The notes: generated by a model not told the origin, from the sequence alone. DNA of 11,398 nucleotides from Desulfobulbus sp. (GCA_030600525.1 JAUVLX010000085.1:1-11398); one strand, 5' to 3'. Counted from the first letter of the stretch, positions 1-7,447 are shown. Program-made: numbers and translations.

Positions 1-521
1 ATAATAATGCCGAAGAATGTATTGTCTTTGAGATACTGCCAAACCTCAGGTGGAAGGTCGAGCAAGGTATGGGTGATCTGCCAATCATCGATCATGTGGC
101 AGAGTGTCTCCACAGGTCCATCGATAAAAGTTTGCTCTTCAGGCGTCAAAGAGGTTTTAGGGTAGGCAAGGATTGTTTGCCAGTCTGGTGCTCCACTCCA
201 TATCTCTGCATCCCACCATACTTTACCCGCATCCAGGGCTTCCTGTTCGGTTTGACTGACCCCGGGCATGATTGCCTGTGCTTGGGCAAAGAGGGTTTTG
301 GTAAGAAAACGTTGCCTGAAAGGAGGATGGTTGAGGACTGCCGCAAGGGCGATAGTACCTGCAAGAAGCAGGATAAACAGCCACGTCGGTGGTGAAATGA
401 GCATCGTCCATCCCAAAAGGGCTCCCAAAAAGACAATAGAAGAGGATTTTAAGGAAAAGCGAAATGCGGAAAGAAAAAAAACAAGAACAAATACAAGAAT
501 AATGAGTGCCAGAAACCCCAT
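1..521 (-). CDS. fadE: FadE-type acyl-CoA dehydrogenase, N-terminal part (cut by window edge)
   Basis: FadE-family acyl-CoA dehydrogenases carry out the first, FAD-dependent step of fatty acid beta-oxidation, making trans-2-enoyl-CoA. Reading the minus strand from the ATG at 521 gives 173 uninterrupted codons, then the edge. Residues 2-20 and about 30-63 are hydrophobic, giving two likely membrane segments as in the long (about 800 aa) membrane-associated FadE form. From about residue 85 the typical FadE N-terminal region appears: MPGVSQTEQEALDAG, VWWDAEIWSGAPDW, then IDGPVETLCHMIDDWQITH and DLPPEVWQYLKDNTFFGII. The catalytic and FAD-binding parts lie outside the window. A near-perfect Shine-Dalgarno (AGGAGGTG on the minus strand, about 524-531) fixes the start. 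The gene is divergent from the prsT-like gene. Assignment rests on recalled family resemblance and is strong for FadE; substrate chain length cannot be judged. Confidence 0.88.
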   Translation of the reverse strand, partial: MGFLALIILVFVLVFFLSAFRFSLKSSSIVFLGALLGWTMLISPPTWLFILLLAGTIALAAVLNHPPFRQRFLTKTLFAQAQAIMPGVSQTEQEALDAGKVWWDAEIWSGAPDWQTILAYPKTSLTPEEQTFIDGPVETLCHMIDDWQITHTLLDLPPEVWQYLKDNTFFGII

Positions 522-957
522 ACTGCACCTCCTGAAAGTGTTTGCCTGTAAACTGCAACACATACCTGCCTTTATGAACTTGCAGGGTGGAAATGACTTC
601 GCCTGTTTACCACACCATAAGCAGAAAGTTGAACGTTGCACACTCTTGAGGTGAGTTTTGTCAATGAGAGGTGTGATTTGCATATTGTTGTTTGATGAGG
701 ATATGTCATTCGATTTTGATAAAAGAGTCACGAGGGTATACTAACGGTAGAATGATTTTTTCTGAATTAATAGAGTTTGTAGAAGATGTAGGTAATGTCG
801 TAATAAAAAATACCCGTGAGGTTAACCGGTGTAACGATGTATTGTTTTTTAGCAGGGAAAAAATGAGTTGGTTGTTTGAATCAGGAAATGTTATTGCAGA
901 GTATACTCATCTCATGTGGTTAAATTGTTTTTATTGGGTAAATTTAGGAGGATAACT
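522..957. other. AT-rich divergent intergenic region between fadE and the prsT-like gene
   Basis: This 436-bp region must hold the promoters of two divergent genes. The fadE Shine-Dalgarno sits at its left end and the prsT-like Shine-Dalgarno (AGGAGG, 946-951) at its right. A possible sigma-70-like element on the plus strand is TTGATA (716-721) and TATACT (737-742), with a short 15-bp spacer. A perfect 10-bp palindrome GAGTATACTC lies at 899-908, 50 bp before the prsT-like start. I found no good -24/-12 element here, unlike the next gene downstream. A possible small ORF (752-955) is listed separately. I recognised no known fatty-acid-regulator operator. Confidence 0.6.
752..955 (+). CDS. possible small protein (67 aa), unrecognised
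   Basis: The frame from the ATG at 752 encodes 67 residues (MIFSELIEFVEDVGNVVIKN... ending in WVNLGG) and stops at 953-955, two bases before the ATG of the prsT-like gene; the frame stays open upstream to a TTG at 692. In favour: codons look protein-like with many purine-first codons, the composition is balanced, and the stop falls inside the ribosome-binding region of the next gene, as in translationally coupled pairs. Against: no clear Shine-Dalgarno precedes 752, the local sequence is very AT-rich, and I recognise no family. A TATACT hexamer at 737-742 would place transcription start within a few bases of this ATG, so a near-leaderless message is conceivable. It may equally be a chance ORF in the regulatory region. 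Confidence 0.25.
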   Translation: MIFSELIEFVEDVGNVVIKNTREVNRCNDVLFFSREKMSWLFESGNVIAEYTHLMWLNCFYWVNLGG

Positions 958-3246
958 ATGATGTGGAATGTGGTTTGTCACGCATTTATTTACTGTTGCT
1001 TGGTGGTCCTGTTCGGTTGTAATGATGGGACTAATGAACAGGCTCAAGGGGGAAAACATTATGAGAAAGCGGTTAGTTATCTTGAAAATAAAGATCCTGA
1101 CAGTGCTTTGATCGAGTTGAAAAATGCTATCCAATTAAATCCATTGCACAGTGCCGCCTATTACCAACTGGGCCGCATCTATCAGGGGGAGAAGGAATAT
1201 ACTCTTGCTCTGCAACAATTTTTAAGAGCATCTTCGCTTAACCCAGATAATGTGGAGAGTCATTATCTGGCAGCAAATATTTATTTCGCTGCTGGTTCAG
1301 TTAAAGAAAGCCGAGATTTTCTAGACAAGGCTCTGCAAGTAAATCCTGATCATTTTGAATCGTTGTTGTTAGCTGTAAATATTGTCATTTCTGAAGGCGA
1401 TTATGAACAAGCTGAAAGAATGCTTGTTGAATTATCAGGTTCAGGCAACAAAAAAATGGCGTTTTTTTTAACTCAAGCGCGTTTAGCCATGATGCAGGGG
1501 AAGTCAGACCGGGCAGAGACCTTTTTGTTTAAGGCACTGGAACTGGAACCTGCAAATATCATGAATCAATTGGCACTCATTAGCATCTATGTAGGGGAAA
1601 AAAATTATGGAAAACTAGAAACGCATTTACTTGATCTCACTCAACAGTTTCCGGGTATAACAGACCCATGGCTAGCTTTGTCATCGCTTTATAGAAAACA
1701 GCGACAAACAGACAAGGAACTTAAGGCAATAGAGGCAGCCCTGTCCATTCGAGAAGACGTAACTATCCTGAAGAGACTTGCCCAGTACTATATCGATAGT
1801 GGGAGCTATGAGTTAGCCTATGGCGCTTTGGATAGAGCACAGCCTTTTTTTGAAAAGCCTGAGGACGAACAGGTGATCAGGGCAGGGTTCTACATAAGTG
1901 AAGGGCGCATTGAGGAGGCAGAAAAGCTTATACAAAAAGTACTGGTTGAATATCCGAAAAATCACTCAGCTCTTCTCTTGCATGCCAAGTTGTTGACGTC
2001 ACGCGGTAATTTGTCAGAAGCGGTGGCCTTGCTAGACCAATTGCTGGTTGATGAACCCGATTGGGCGGAAGCACTTGTGACACGGGGACAAGTGTTATTG
2101 CAGCTTAATCGACTTGAGCTTGCTTTGAATGATAGTATAGCGGCCTTCCGTGCTGCCCCTCAGCGTGCTGATGTGAGCTTCTTGCTAGCCAGAATCAGTT
2201 TTTTTAAAAAGGACTTTGTTCAGGCAAGGTATTATGCAGGCAATGTGCTCAGGGCCAACCCGCAACACATGGGAGCAATACTCCTCGGTGGGCAGAGTTT
2301 ATTGGAACTGCAAGAGTACGAGCAAGCGCTTGGCTTGTTTACTCTGCTTGATGAAGATGCATCTGGAAATATTATGGAGTTCCAGTATTATAAGGCAGCC
2401 GCTCTGGCAGGTACAGGCCAAAGAGAAGAAGCACTCTCTTTGCTTGATACAATCCTGGTTAGACAACCGGATAATACTGCTGCACTTTCGTTGTTTTTGC
2501 AGGTCAAAGCCAAGCAGGGACAGTTAGGCGAGGCTATCGCTCGAATTAAAGAACAGACCTTTTTGGTGCCCGGTAATGCAGGCCACAAGGTATTGTTGGC
2601 AAATTTTTATGAAAAACAGGGTGACTGGCCTAGCGCTCTTGCGATTTATTCTGACTTGTACGAGGGTAACCCTAGTCCTTCCAACGGGGTACAGTTAGCG
2701 AAAGTAATGGTTAAAACAGGGGATTCCGATAAGGCGGAAAAGTTGTTCGCGGGCTTGCTTGAAAACAACCCCCAGCTTCTTCCAGCCCTGTATGGCTTGG
2801 CATTGTTAAAAGAGCGGAAAGGCGATAAAGAAACTGCTCAGCAGCTATATGAAGAGATTCTTGCAATTCAGCCGGAATCTCCTTTTGCAGCTAATAATCT
2901 TGCATGGCTCCTCTCAAATCAGAATGAGGGAGATCTTGGGGAGGCGTTGCGTCTCGCGATGTATGCCGTGAAAATGCGTCCGGAAGATGCCAGTATGGCT
3001 GATACACTTGGATGGGTGCATTATAGGCGAGGCTCCTTTACTCTTGCCGAGTCCCTGTTTTTACAAGCACTTGTTCTCGATCCTGGCAATAGTGAATACG
3101 GTCAACATCTGCAGTTGGTAGAGCAGGCGGGTGAACGCAAGGCAAGGCGAGAGCAAGCTGAAATTCGCCCAGAAGACTTCTCGTTGGGAATGGAACAAAA
3201 GGGTGAGGTCGAAGTTGATCTTGAGAAGATGTTGCAGCAACAATGA
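958..3246 (+). CDS. prsT: TPR-repeat lipoprotein, PrsT-like (PEP-CTERM/exosortase-associated)
   Basis: This is a 762-residue lipoprotein built almost entirely of tetratricopeptide repeats. The start at 958 is chosen because AGGAGG (946-951) lies 6 nt upstream; a GTG at 916 is in frame but lacks a ribosome site. Residues 1-20 form a hydrophobic signal peptide ending in a lipobox, LFG-C, with Cys21 as the lipidation site; a membrane-anchored protein is expected. From about residue 32 to 730, 34-residue TPR units recur, recognisable by patterns such as AAYYQLGRIYQGEKEYTLAL and the final ADTLGWVHYRRGSFTLAESL. A short charged tail follows (about 730-762). The layout and the NNLAWLL...DTLGW ending match PrsT-type TPR lipoproteins of PEP-CTERM systems, which are usually somewhat longer (near 900 aa). 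The PEP-CTERM gene next door supports this. Partners are unknown; PrsT is associated with exopolysaccharide export and protein sorting. A generic TPR lipoprotein is the alternative. Confidence 0.82.
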   Translation: MMWNVVCHAFIYCCLVVLFGCNDGTNEQAQGGKHYEKAVSYLENKDPDSALIELKNAIQLNPLHSAAYYQLGRIYQGEKEYTLALQQFLRASSLNPDNVESHYLAANIYFAAGSVKESRDFLDKALQVNPDHFESLLLAVNIVISEGDYEQAERMLVELSGSGNKKMAFFLTQARLAMMQGKSDRAETFLFKALELEPANIMNQLALISIYVGEKNYGKLETHLLDLTQQFPGITDPWLALSSLYRKQRQTDKELKAIEAALSIREDVTILKRLAQYYIDSGSYELAYGALDRAQPFFEKPEDEQVIRAGFYISEGRIEEAEKLIQKVLVEYPKNHSALLLHAKLLTSRGNLSEAVALLDQLLVDEPDWAEALVTRGQVLLQLNRLELALNDSIAAFRAAPQRADVSFLLARISFFKKDFVQARYYAGNVLRANPQHMGAILLGGQSLLELQEYEQALGLFTLLDEDASGNIMEFQYYKAAALAGTGQREEALSLLDTILVRQPDNTAALSLFLQVKAKQGQLGEAIARIKEQTFLVPGNAGHKVLLANFYEKQGDWPSALAIYSDLYEGNPSPSNGVQLAKVMVKTGDSDKAEKLFAGLLENNPQLLPALYGLALLKERKGDKETAQQLYEEILAIQPESPFAANNLAWLLSNQNEGDLGEALRLAMYAVKMRPEDASMADTLGWVHYRRGSFTLAESLFLQALVLDPGNSEYGQHLQLVEQAGERKARREQAEIRPEDFSLGMEQKGEVEVDLEKMLQQQ

Positions 3247-3253
3247 AAATTTG

Positions 3254-3291
3254 CTTTTCCGTTTTTCCGTTTTTCCGTATTCGTTTTTCCG
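3254..3291 (+). repeat. short tandem repeat, 8-bp unit TTTTTCCG
   Basis: Immediately after the prsT-like stop codon the unit TTTTTCCG occurs as CTTTTCCG (3254-3261), TTTTTCCG (3262-3269), TTTTTCCG (3270-3277), and again at 3284-3291 after a 6-bp degenerate interruption. A run of T follows the last copy (3294-3300). No convincing hairpin is formed, so this is probably a slippage-generated repeat rather than an intrinsic terminator. Confidence 0.75.
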
Positions 3292-3373
3292 GCTTTTTTT
3301 GTATCTTTTGGCGGTCTTAAGATGTTCATGCCTATAAGGTTCTGAAATGGCTCATTTGTTTTTTTGTTTAAAG

Positions 3374-3390
3374 TTGGCACGGTTTTCGCT
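3374..3390 (+). promoter_or_regulatory. sigma-54 (RpoN) -24/-12 promoter of the PEP-CTERM gene
   Basis: The sequence TTGGCACGGTTTTCGCT matches the RpoN consensus (TTGGCAC, 4-5 variable bases, TTGCT) with one mismatch in the -12 box. The invariant GG (3376-3377) and GC (3388-3389) are separated by exactly 10 bp, as required. Transcription would start near 3400, leaving a leader of about 50 nt before the ATG at 3453. Sigma-54 promoters controlled by the PrsK/PrsR two-component pair are known upstream of PEP-CTERM genes in other bacteria (shown in Zoogloea), so position and type agree. An enhancer-binding protein site should lie upstream, but I could not identify one. Confidence 0.82.
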
Positions 3391-3425
3391 ACAAATATAT
3401 TAAAGGAAATGTTCCGAACTACTAA

Positions 3426-3438
3426 TACTAACTTAGTA
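3426..3438. repeat. perfect inverted repeat TACTAA-C-TTAGTA in the leader
   Basis: Two perfect 6-bp arms flank a single C, between the predicted sigma-54 start (about 3400) and the Shine-Dalgarno (AGGGG, 3442-3446). With a one-base loop it would make a poor RNA hairpin, so a dimeric DNA-binding-protein site is more plausible. It is AT-rich and short enough to arise by chance. Confidence 0.45.
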
Positions 3439-3452
3439 AAAAGGGGAAACAA

Positions 3453-4355
3453 ATGAAAAAGATATTATGTGCTACAATCGCAACTGGAGCCATTGTTGTC
3501 GGTATGGCATTTAGTGCTCAGGCAGCATCTACGGCAGATGTGGTTTTTTTGGTAGATGAATCGGGTTCTATGGGTGGTGAGCATGCATGGATTCCTGGTA
3601 TGATAAACAGTCTAGACTCCAAATTGATTGGTGCAGGTGTCACTGGAAATCAATATGCTTTAGTTGGTTTTGGTGGTCCCACTAGTCATGCACCTGGAGC
3701 TTATGATCCTCCTCACAAGCATACTCTAGCCGGAGGTGACTGGGGTGTTGCTTCAGATTTTCCTGCTAACCTCGCTCCGCCACTCGCAACTTCCGGTGGT
3801 TTTGAAGATGGCTATGCTGCTATAAGTTTTGCTCTTAGTAATTATAGCTACCGTTCTGATGCTGCTGTAAACTATATTCTCATTACCGATGAGGATCGGG
3901 ATGTTACCCCTAATCTTGGCCTTGATTTTAATAACATTAAGAGTAGCTTGCAAAGCAGAGGTATATTGCTTAATGCTGTAGTTAATGCTAATTTGAAAAC
4001 TAATACTAATGGTGTGGCCCTTGGTATTGATAGTGCCGGTGATTGGTTTGCTGCAGACGGAACAGGTGGTTATACGACTGGAGCTGGCGGATACGCTTCA
4101 GGTGGTTATGGTTCTACCGTGGCTGACTACGTAAACTTAGCTACGCAGGTCGGTGGCGCGGCGTGGGATTTAAACCAGCTTCGCGCTGGTGGTACCACCG
4201 CGGCGTCATTTACAGATGCTTTCGTTGATATCAAAGTTGGTGAAATTATTATCCAACCTCCTGGTGGTGCTGTGCCAGAGCCGACCACTATGCTTCTCTT
4301 CGGTACAGGTCTTGCTGGTCTTGCTGCAGTAGGTCGCAGGAAGTCAAAGAAATAG
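3453..4355 (+). CDS. secreted von Willebrand factor A domain protein with PEP-CTERM sorting signal
   Basis: This 300-residue exported protein has a Sec signal peptide (1-24, ending AQA before Ala25), then a vWA domain beginning at ADVVFLVDESGSMGG. Asp35, Ser37 and Ser39 form the DxSxS part of the metal-ion-dependent adhesion site; a second acidic segment, ITDEDRD (144-150), fits the later MIDAS aspartate. A Gly/Tyr-rich stretch follows at about 203-221. The C-terminus is a textbook PEP-CTERM signal: VPEP (274-277), a hydrophobic span (about 278-294) and a basic tail RRKSKK. In this family exosortase (EpsH-type) recognises and removes the tail during export, linked to exopolysaccharide or biofilm matrix. 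The start has AGGGG 6 nt upstream. A sigma-54 promoter precedes it and a strong terminator follows, so it is probably a monocistronic, regulated gene. A role in metal-dependent adhesion or matrix structure is inferred; the ligand is unknown. Confidence 0.93.
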   Translation: MKKILCATIATGAIVVGMAFSAQAASTADVVFLVDESGSMGGEHAWIPGMINSLDSKLIGAGVTGNQYALVGFGGPTSHAPGAYDPPHKHTLAGGDWGVASDFPANLAPPLATSGGFEDGYAAISFALSNYSYRSDAAVNYILITDEDRDVTPNLGLDFNNIKSSLQSRGILLNAVVNANLKTNTNGVALGIDSAGDWFAADGTGGYTTGAGGYASGGYGSTVADYVNLATQVGGAAWDLNQLRAGGTTAASFTDAFVDIKVGEIIIQPPGGAVPEPTTMLLFGTGLAGLAAVGRRKSKK

Positions 4356-4377
4356 ATTGGCGTTATAACGTTGTTTG

Positions 4378-4408
4378 AAAGCCTGGCCATTTGGTCGGGC
4401 TTTTTTTT
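4378..4408 (+). terminator. Rho-independent terminator after the PEP-CTERM gene
   Basis: An 11-bp stem, AAAGCCTGGCC (4378-4388) with GGTCGGGCTTT (4393-4403) including two G-U pairs, closes on an ATTT loop and runs into eight T residues (4401-4408). It lies 22 bp after the stop codon, so it ends the PEP-CTERM transcript and insulates corC. Confidence 0.93.
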
Positions 4409-4727
4409 GTCCTTTACTTTTGCGAAATGTTTACCTGCTGGTATGAGCGGGTGCGAAATCGAATTTTTTTTCCATAATCATCTTCATTTTGTTCCGATTT
4501 ATCTTCCTTTGTGCCAAACACTTCTTTTATTTTTTGGCGCTCAGCTCAATGTCCGCGCTCATTAATACTGCTTGGGTAATGATGGTCATCAGGCAGGCGT
4601 ATTGTCGTTACCTGTGCATAAATATTATTGCTTTGCCGAAATGGCTTGACTTTGTCAGTAACTGGCCTACTTTCAAGTGTATTCTTATTGATTTCATCAA
4701 ATACATACCCAGATATCCCCAGTAATA
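4409..4727. other. intergenic region upstream of corC
   Basis: This 319-bp AT-rich stretch has no convincing gene. TTGACT (4646-4651) could be a -35 box, but the hexamer 16 bp downstream (TACTTT) is a weak -10. The octamer TGCGAAAT occurs twice (about 4423 and 4451) and GCGCTCA also twice. No -24/-12 element was found. No clear Shine-Dalgarno precedes the corC ATG, so the corC transcription and translation signals are not well defined by eye. Confidence 0.5.
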
Positions 4728-5612
4728 ATGGACCCCTCATCTGACTCAAAATCCGAACCCCACTCGACCGAGAAGGGATTTTTAGCGTGGCTGAAATCTT
4801 TTTTACGTTTTCGCGGTGCGCCGGATACCACTGAAGAACTCGAAAATGAAATCCAGGAACTGCTTGAAGAAGGCGAAGAGCAGGGGCTGATAACCCGTCA
4901 GGAAGAGCGGTTGATCAGTTCTATTTTTGATTTTCGGGAGACAATGGCCTCGGAGATTATGACCCCCTCTGCTGAGATAGTTTGCGCGGAAGAGAACGCC
5001 ACAGTGGAAGAGCTTGTGGAGATGATCAATGAAGGGGGGTATACTCGCATTCCTGTGTATAGAGAAACACATGACCATGTGGTCGGCATTCTGCATGCAA
5101 AGGATCTACTCAAAATATGCGCTGGTCATGAGAGTGTAGAGTTTGCAATAAAAGATTATTTGAATCCACCCATGTTTATCCAGGAGTCAAAGCCCATAAC
5201 CGAGCTGCTTCGTGATTTTCAGACCAAAAAAAATCACATGGCGATGGTTGTCGATGAATTTGGCGGTGTCCGGGGGCTCATCACGTTAGAAGACGTTATC
5301 GAAGAAATTGTCGGTGAAATAGACGATGAACATGACCAGGAGGAGAGTGAACTCCGGGTTGTTGATGAACAGACCATCATTGTTGATGCCAAAATCGATA
5401 TAGAGGAAGTCGAAGCTCATTTTTTCGTTACCCTGCCAGAAGGACCCTATGAGTCTGTAGGCGGTTTTATTATTCATCAGCTCGGTAAGGTGCCCGAAGT
5501 AGGTGCCCAGGTAGAATGTGAATCACTGCATTTCGGAGTGCTGGGTGCTGACAAGCGGCGGATTAAAACCATCAGGGTTACCCAAAAAGAGATTGTAGAC
5601 CAGGATGGCTAA
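4728..5612 (+). CDS. corC: CorC/HlyC-type CBS-domain protein
   Basis: This 294-residue soluble protein is of the YbeX/CorC type. Order: a charged, coiled-coil-like N-terminus rich in Glu (about 34-62), a linker with the family motif EIMTP (76-80), two CBS modules (about 75-130 and 138-197) including MAMVVDEFGGVRGLITLEDV, then a CorC/HlyC transporter-associated domain (about 208-288) with YESVGGFIIHQLG. There are no membrane spans, which separates it from the longer DUF21-bearing homologues. CorC was linked to magnesium/cobalt efflux in enterobacteria; CBS pairs usually bind adenine nucleotides. The start at 4728 fits the family N-terminus, though no good Shine-Dalgarno is visible. Its last 8 bases overlap lnt, the same order as ybeX-lnt in E. 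coli, so the two are co-transcribed and probably translationally coupled. Confidence 0.9.
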   Translation: MDPSSDSKSEPHSTEKGFLAWLKSFLRFRGAPDTTEELENEIQELLEEGEEQGLITRQEERLISSIFDFRETMASEIMTPSAEIVCAEENATVEELVEMINEGGYTRIPVYRETHDHVVGILHAKDLLKICAGHESVEFAIKDYLNPPMFIQESKPITELLRDFQTKKNHMAMVVDEFGGVRGLITLEDVIEEIVGEIDDEHDQEESELRVVDEQTIIVDAKIDIEEVEAHFFVTLPEGPYESVGGFIIHQLGKVPEVGAQVECESLHFGVLGADKRRIKTIRVTQKEIVDQDG

Positions 5613-7185
5613 ATTCCCACCGCGTGTCACCCTTGGCTTGGGGCTCCTGACGCCGCTGTTACTTGGCCTTGCAATGCCTGGTCGTGTTGGCTTTTGGCCG
5701 TTGCTTTTCGTGGCCATTGTTCCCTTGTTGCACCTCTGTCTCTCCCTGTCACCTAAAAGAAGCTGTCTCTTTGGTTTTGCAACTGGCTTTCTGTACCACC
5801 TTTTCCTGCTTTACTGGATTGTCATCGTGGTCGGCCGTTACGGTGGCTTGCCTCTCTATCTCTCCCTAGGAGCATTGGTTTTGCTCGCCCTGTACATGAG
5901 TTGTTTCTGGGGTGTATTCTGTTTTTTGCTCAGCGTATTTGCTGGTCGTTCTTGGAACAAGGAACGCTCGATTTCAACCTTGGTCTGGCTCGCTCCTGTA
6001 CTCTGGGTGGGTCTTGATTATCTGCGCAGTTTTTTGTTCAGTGGATTTCCCTGGATGGATATTGGTTATGGCCTGTACTCTCAACCTCGCCTGATTCAAG
6101 CTGCCGACCTGGGGGGGCACCATGCAGTTAGCTTTGCCCTCTTGCTGTGTAATAGTTTAGTTGTTGCCATCATCGATCGGCAACGTTCGGATGTACGGTG
6201 GAATATACGAATGGAGAGACGGTTGCTGCTGCTGGCCTGCGGCTTTCTTGTGTTTATTTTTGGTTACTCAATTCTTCGGTATAACATCGTGAGCAGTGCG
6301 GTATCGAGAGGGCTGCAATCCAAAATTGCCGTGGTGCAGGGTAATGTTGATCAGGCTGAGAAGTGGACTCCAGGTAAAAAGGAGCAGACAGTGGCCACCT
6401 ATGTCCGCCTTGCAGAAGAACTTCTCGCTCAACGGGATACAGAGCTTGTCGATTGGCCGGAAACGGCGCTGCCCTTTTATTTGCAAAATGATCCATTGGC
6501 ATCCAGGATCGCCCAATTTGTCACCGCAAATAATATTTGGCTGTTAACCGGAGCGCCAGCCTATAGTCTCAAGGGTACGCATGCAGACGGGCGTCGGGAT
6601 ATCGATTATTTCAATGCAGCGGTGTTGATTGATGCTGGCGGGAGATTGGCTGGTCAGTATCAAAAACAGCATCTTGTTCCATTCGGTGAATATGTTCCCT
6701 TTAAAAAATATATGCCATTTTTGTCGCCATTGGTGGTCAGTGTGGGTGATTTTACTGCTGGTCACTCCAGTGAGCCCCTTGTTATGGGCAAAATACGAAT
6801 GGGCGTACTTGTCTGTTTTGAATCGATTTTCCCAGAGATTGCCAGAAAGAGTGCTGCAGCAGGGGCAAACCTGTTGGTAAATTTGACAAATGATGCCTGG
6901 TATGGCCGATCGAGTGCGCCTTATCAGTCCATGGCTATGTCCGTCTTTCGTGCCGTTGAGACCAAGCGTTCACTGGTAAGGGCTGCCAATACCGGTATCA
7001 GCGGATTTGTTGATCCGGTTGGTAATATAATCAAGAGGACGGAACTTTTTGTCCCGACCGCACTTGCCAGTTATGTCACTTTATGGGATGAGGAAACGAT
7101 TTTTACTCGAAACGGGTATCTGTTCGGCGCCTGCTGTCTTTGCGGCATCGTGGTTCTTCTCCTGTTTCGAAGAAAGGGAGCGTAA
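5605..7185 (+). CDS. lnt: apolipoprotein N-acyltransferase
   Basis: Lnt transfers an acyl chain from phospholipid to the N-terminal cysteine of lipoproteins in the inner membrane, the last step of lipoprotein maturation. The 526-residue product has an N-terminal membrane part with about seven hydrophobic spans (roughly residues 7-48, 53-78, 80-112, 125-148, 165-190, 206-226), a periplasmic nitrilase-fold domain (about 238-490) and a final membrane helix (about 505-521). The catalytic triad is visible: Glu286 in DWPETALP, Lys354 in YQKQHLVPFGEYVPF and Cys404 in GVLVCFESIFPE. Length is near the usual 500-530. It starts inside the end of corC with only a weak AGG just before the ATG, so coupling to corC translation is likely. 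It would be needed for lipoproteins such as the PrsT-like protein upstream. Confidence 0.95.
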   Translation: MAKFPPRVTLGLGLLTPLLLGLAMPGRVGFWPLLFVAIVPLLHLCLSLSPKRSCLFGFATGFLYHLFLLYWIVIVVGRYGGLPLYLSLGALVLLALYMSCFWGVFCFLLSVFAGRSWNKERSISTLVWLAPVLWVGLDYLRSFLFSGFPWMDIGYGLYSQPRLIQAADLGGHHAVSFALLLCNSLVVAIIDRQRSDVRWNIRMERRLLLLACGFLVFIFGYSILRYNIVSSAVSRGLQSKIAVVQGNVDQAEKWTPGKKEQTVATYVRLAEELLAQRDTELVDWPETALPFYLQNDPLASRIAQFVTANNIWLLTGAPAYSLKGTHADGRRDIDYFNAAVLIDAGGRLAGQYQKQHLVPFGEYVPFKKYMPFLSPLVVSVGDFTAGHSSEPLVMGKIRMGVLVCFESIFPEIARKSAAAGANLLVNLTNDAWYGRSSAPYQSMAMSVFRAVETKRSLVRAANTGISGFVDPVGNIIKRTELFVPTALASYVTLWDEETIFTRNGYLFGACCLCGIVVLLLFRRKGA

Positions 7186-7255
7186 TCTTTTGGTACCGTA
7201 TTGTTGAGGGAGAGGAACTTTTTTTAAGAGAGGTTGGAAATTTTGCTTTCCCTAC

Positions 7256-7284
7256 TTGAGACTTACGAGCTAACTGTATAGTAT
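7256..7284 (+). promoter_or_regulatory. possible sigma-70-like promoter of prfB
   Basis: TTGAGA (7256-7261, five of six to consensus) and TAGTAT (7279-7284, four of six) are 17 bp apart in the 262-bp lnt-prfB gap. The overlapping TATAGT (7277-7282) is a better -10 but at 15-bp spacing. The message would start near 7291 and carry a leader of about 155 nt containing the inverted repeat at 7346-7391. Hexamer matching by eye in AT-rich DNA is weak evidence; prfB may instead be read through from lnt. Confidence 0.35.
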
Positions 7285-7345
7285 ACGGCGTTTGTCTTGT
7301 GAGCCCTGGTTGCTCATGAACATTGTGGAAAAATTTAACTCTATG

Positions 7346-7391
7346 TGACGTAGTTCAATATACAGAAATTGGTTGTAATTGAACGACGTCA
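7346..7391. repeat. inverted repeat in the prfB leader (14-bp arms, one mismatch)
   Basis: Left arm TGACGTAGTTCAAT (7346-7359) and right arm ATTGAACGACGTCA (7378-7391) are complementary except at one position (A7352 against G7385), with an 18-nt spacer. It lies 56 nt before the prfB start. No T-run follows, so it is not an intrinsic terminator. It could be a leader hairpin or a two-half-site operator; I recognise no regulator. Confidence 0.6.
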
Positions 7392-7447
7392 ATACAATGG
7401 TTGGAGAAATCAGGGTTAGAAGTTATTTATTTATAAAGAGGTGTACC

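Noticed and set aside
69..654. Overlapping plus- and minus-strand frames at the left end
   Set aside because: The true coding frame is fadE on the minus strand from 521, which runs off the edge and has a strong Shine-Dalgarno; the others are shadows.
916..957. Upstream GTG start for the prsT-like protein
   Set aside because: It would put 14 basic residues before the signal peptide and has no ribosome site, while AGGAGG is ideally spaced for the ATG at 958.
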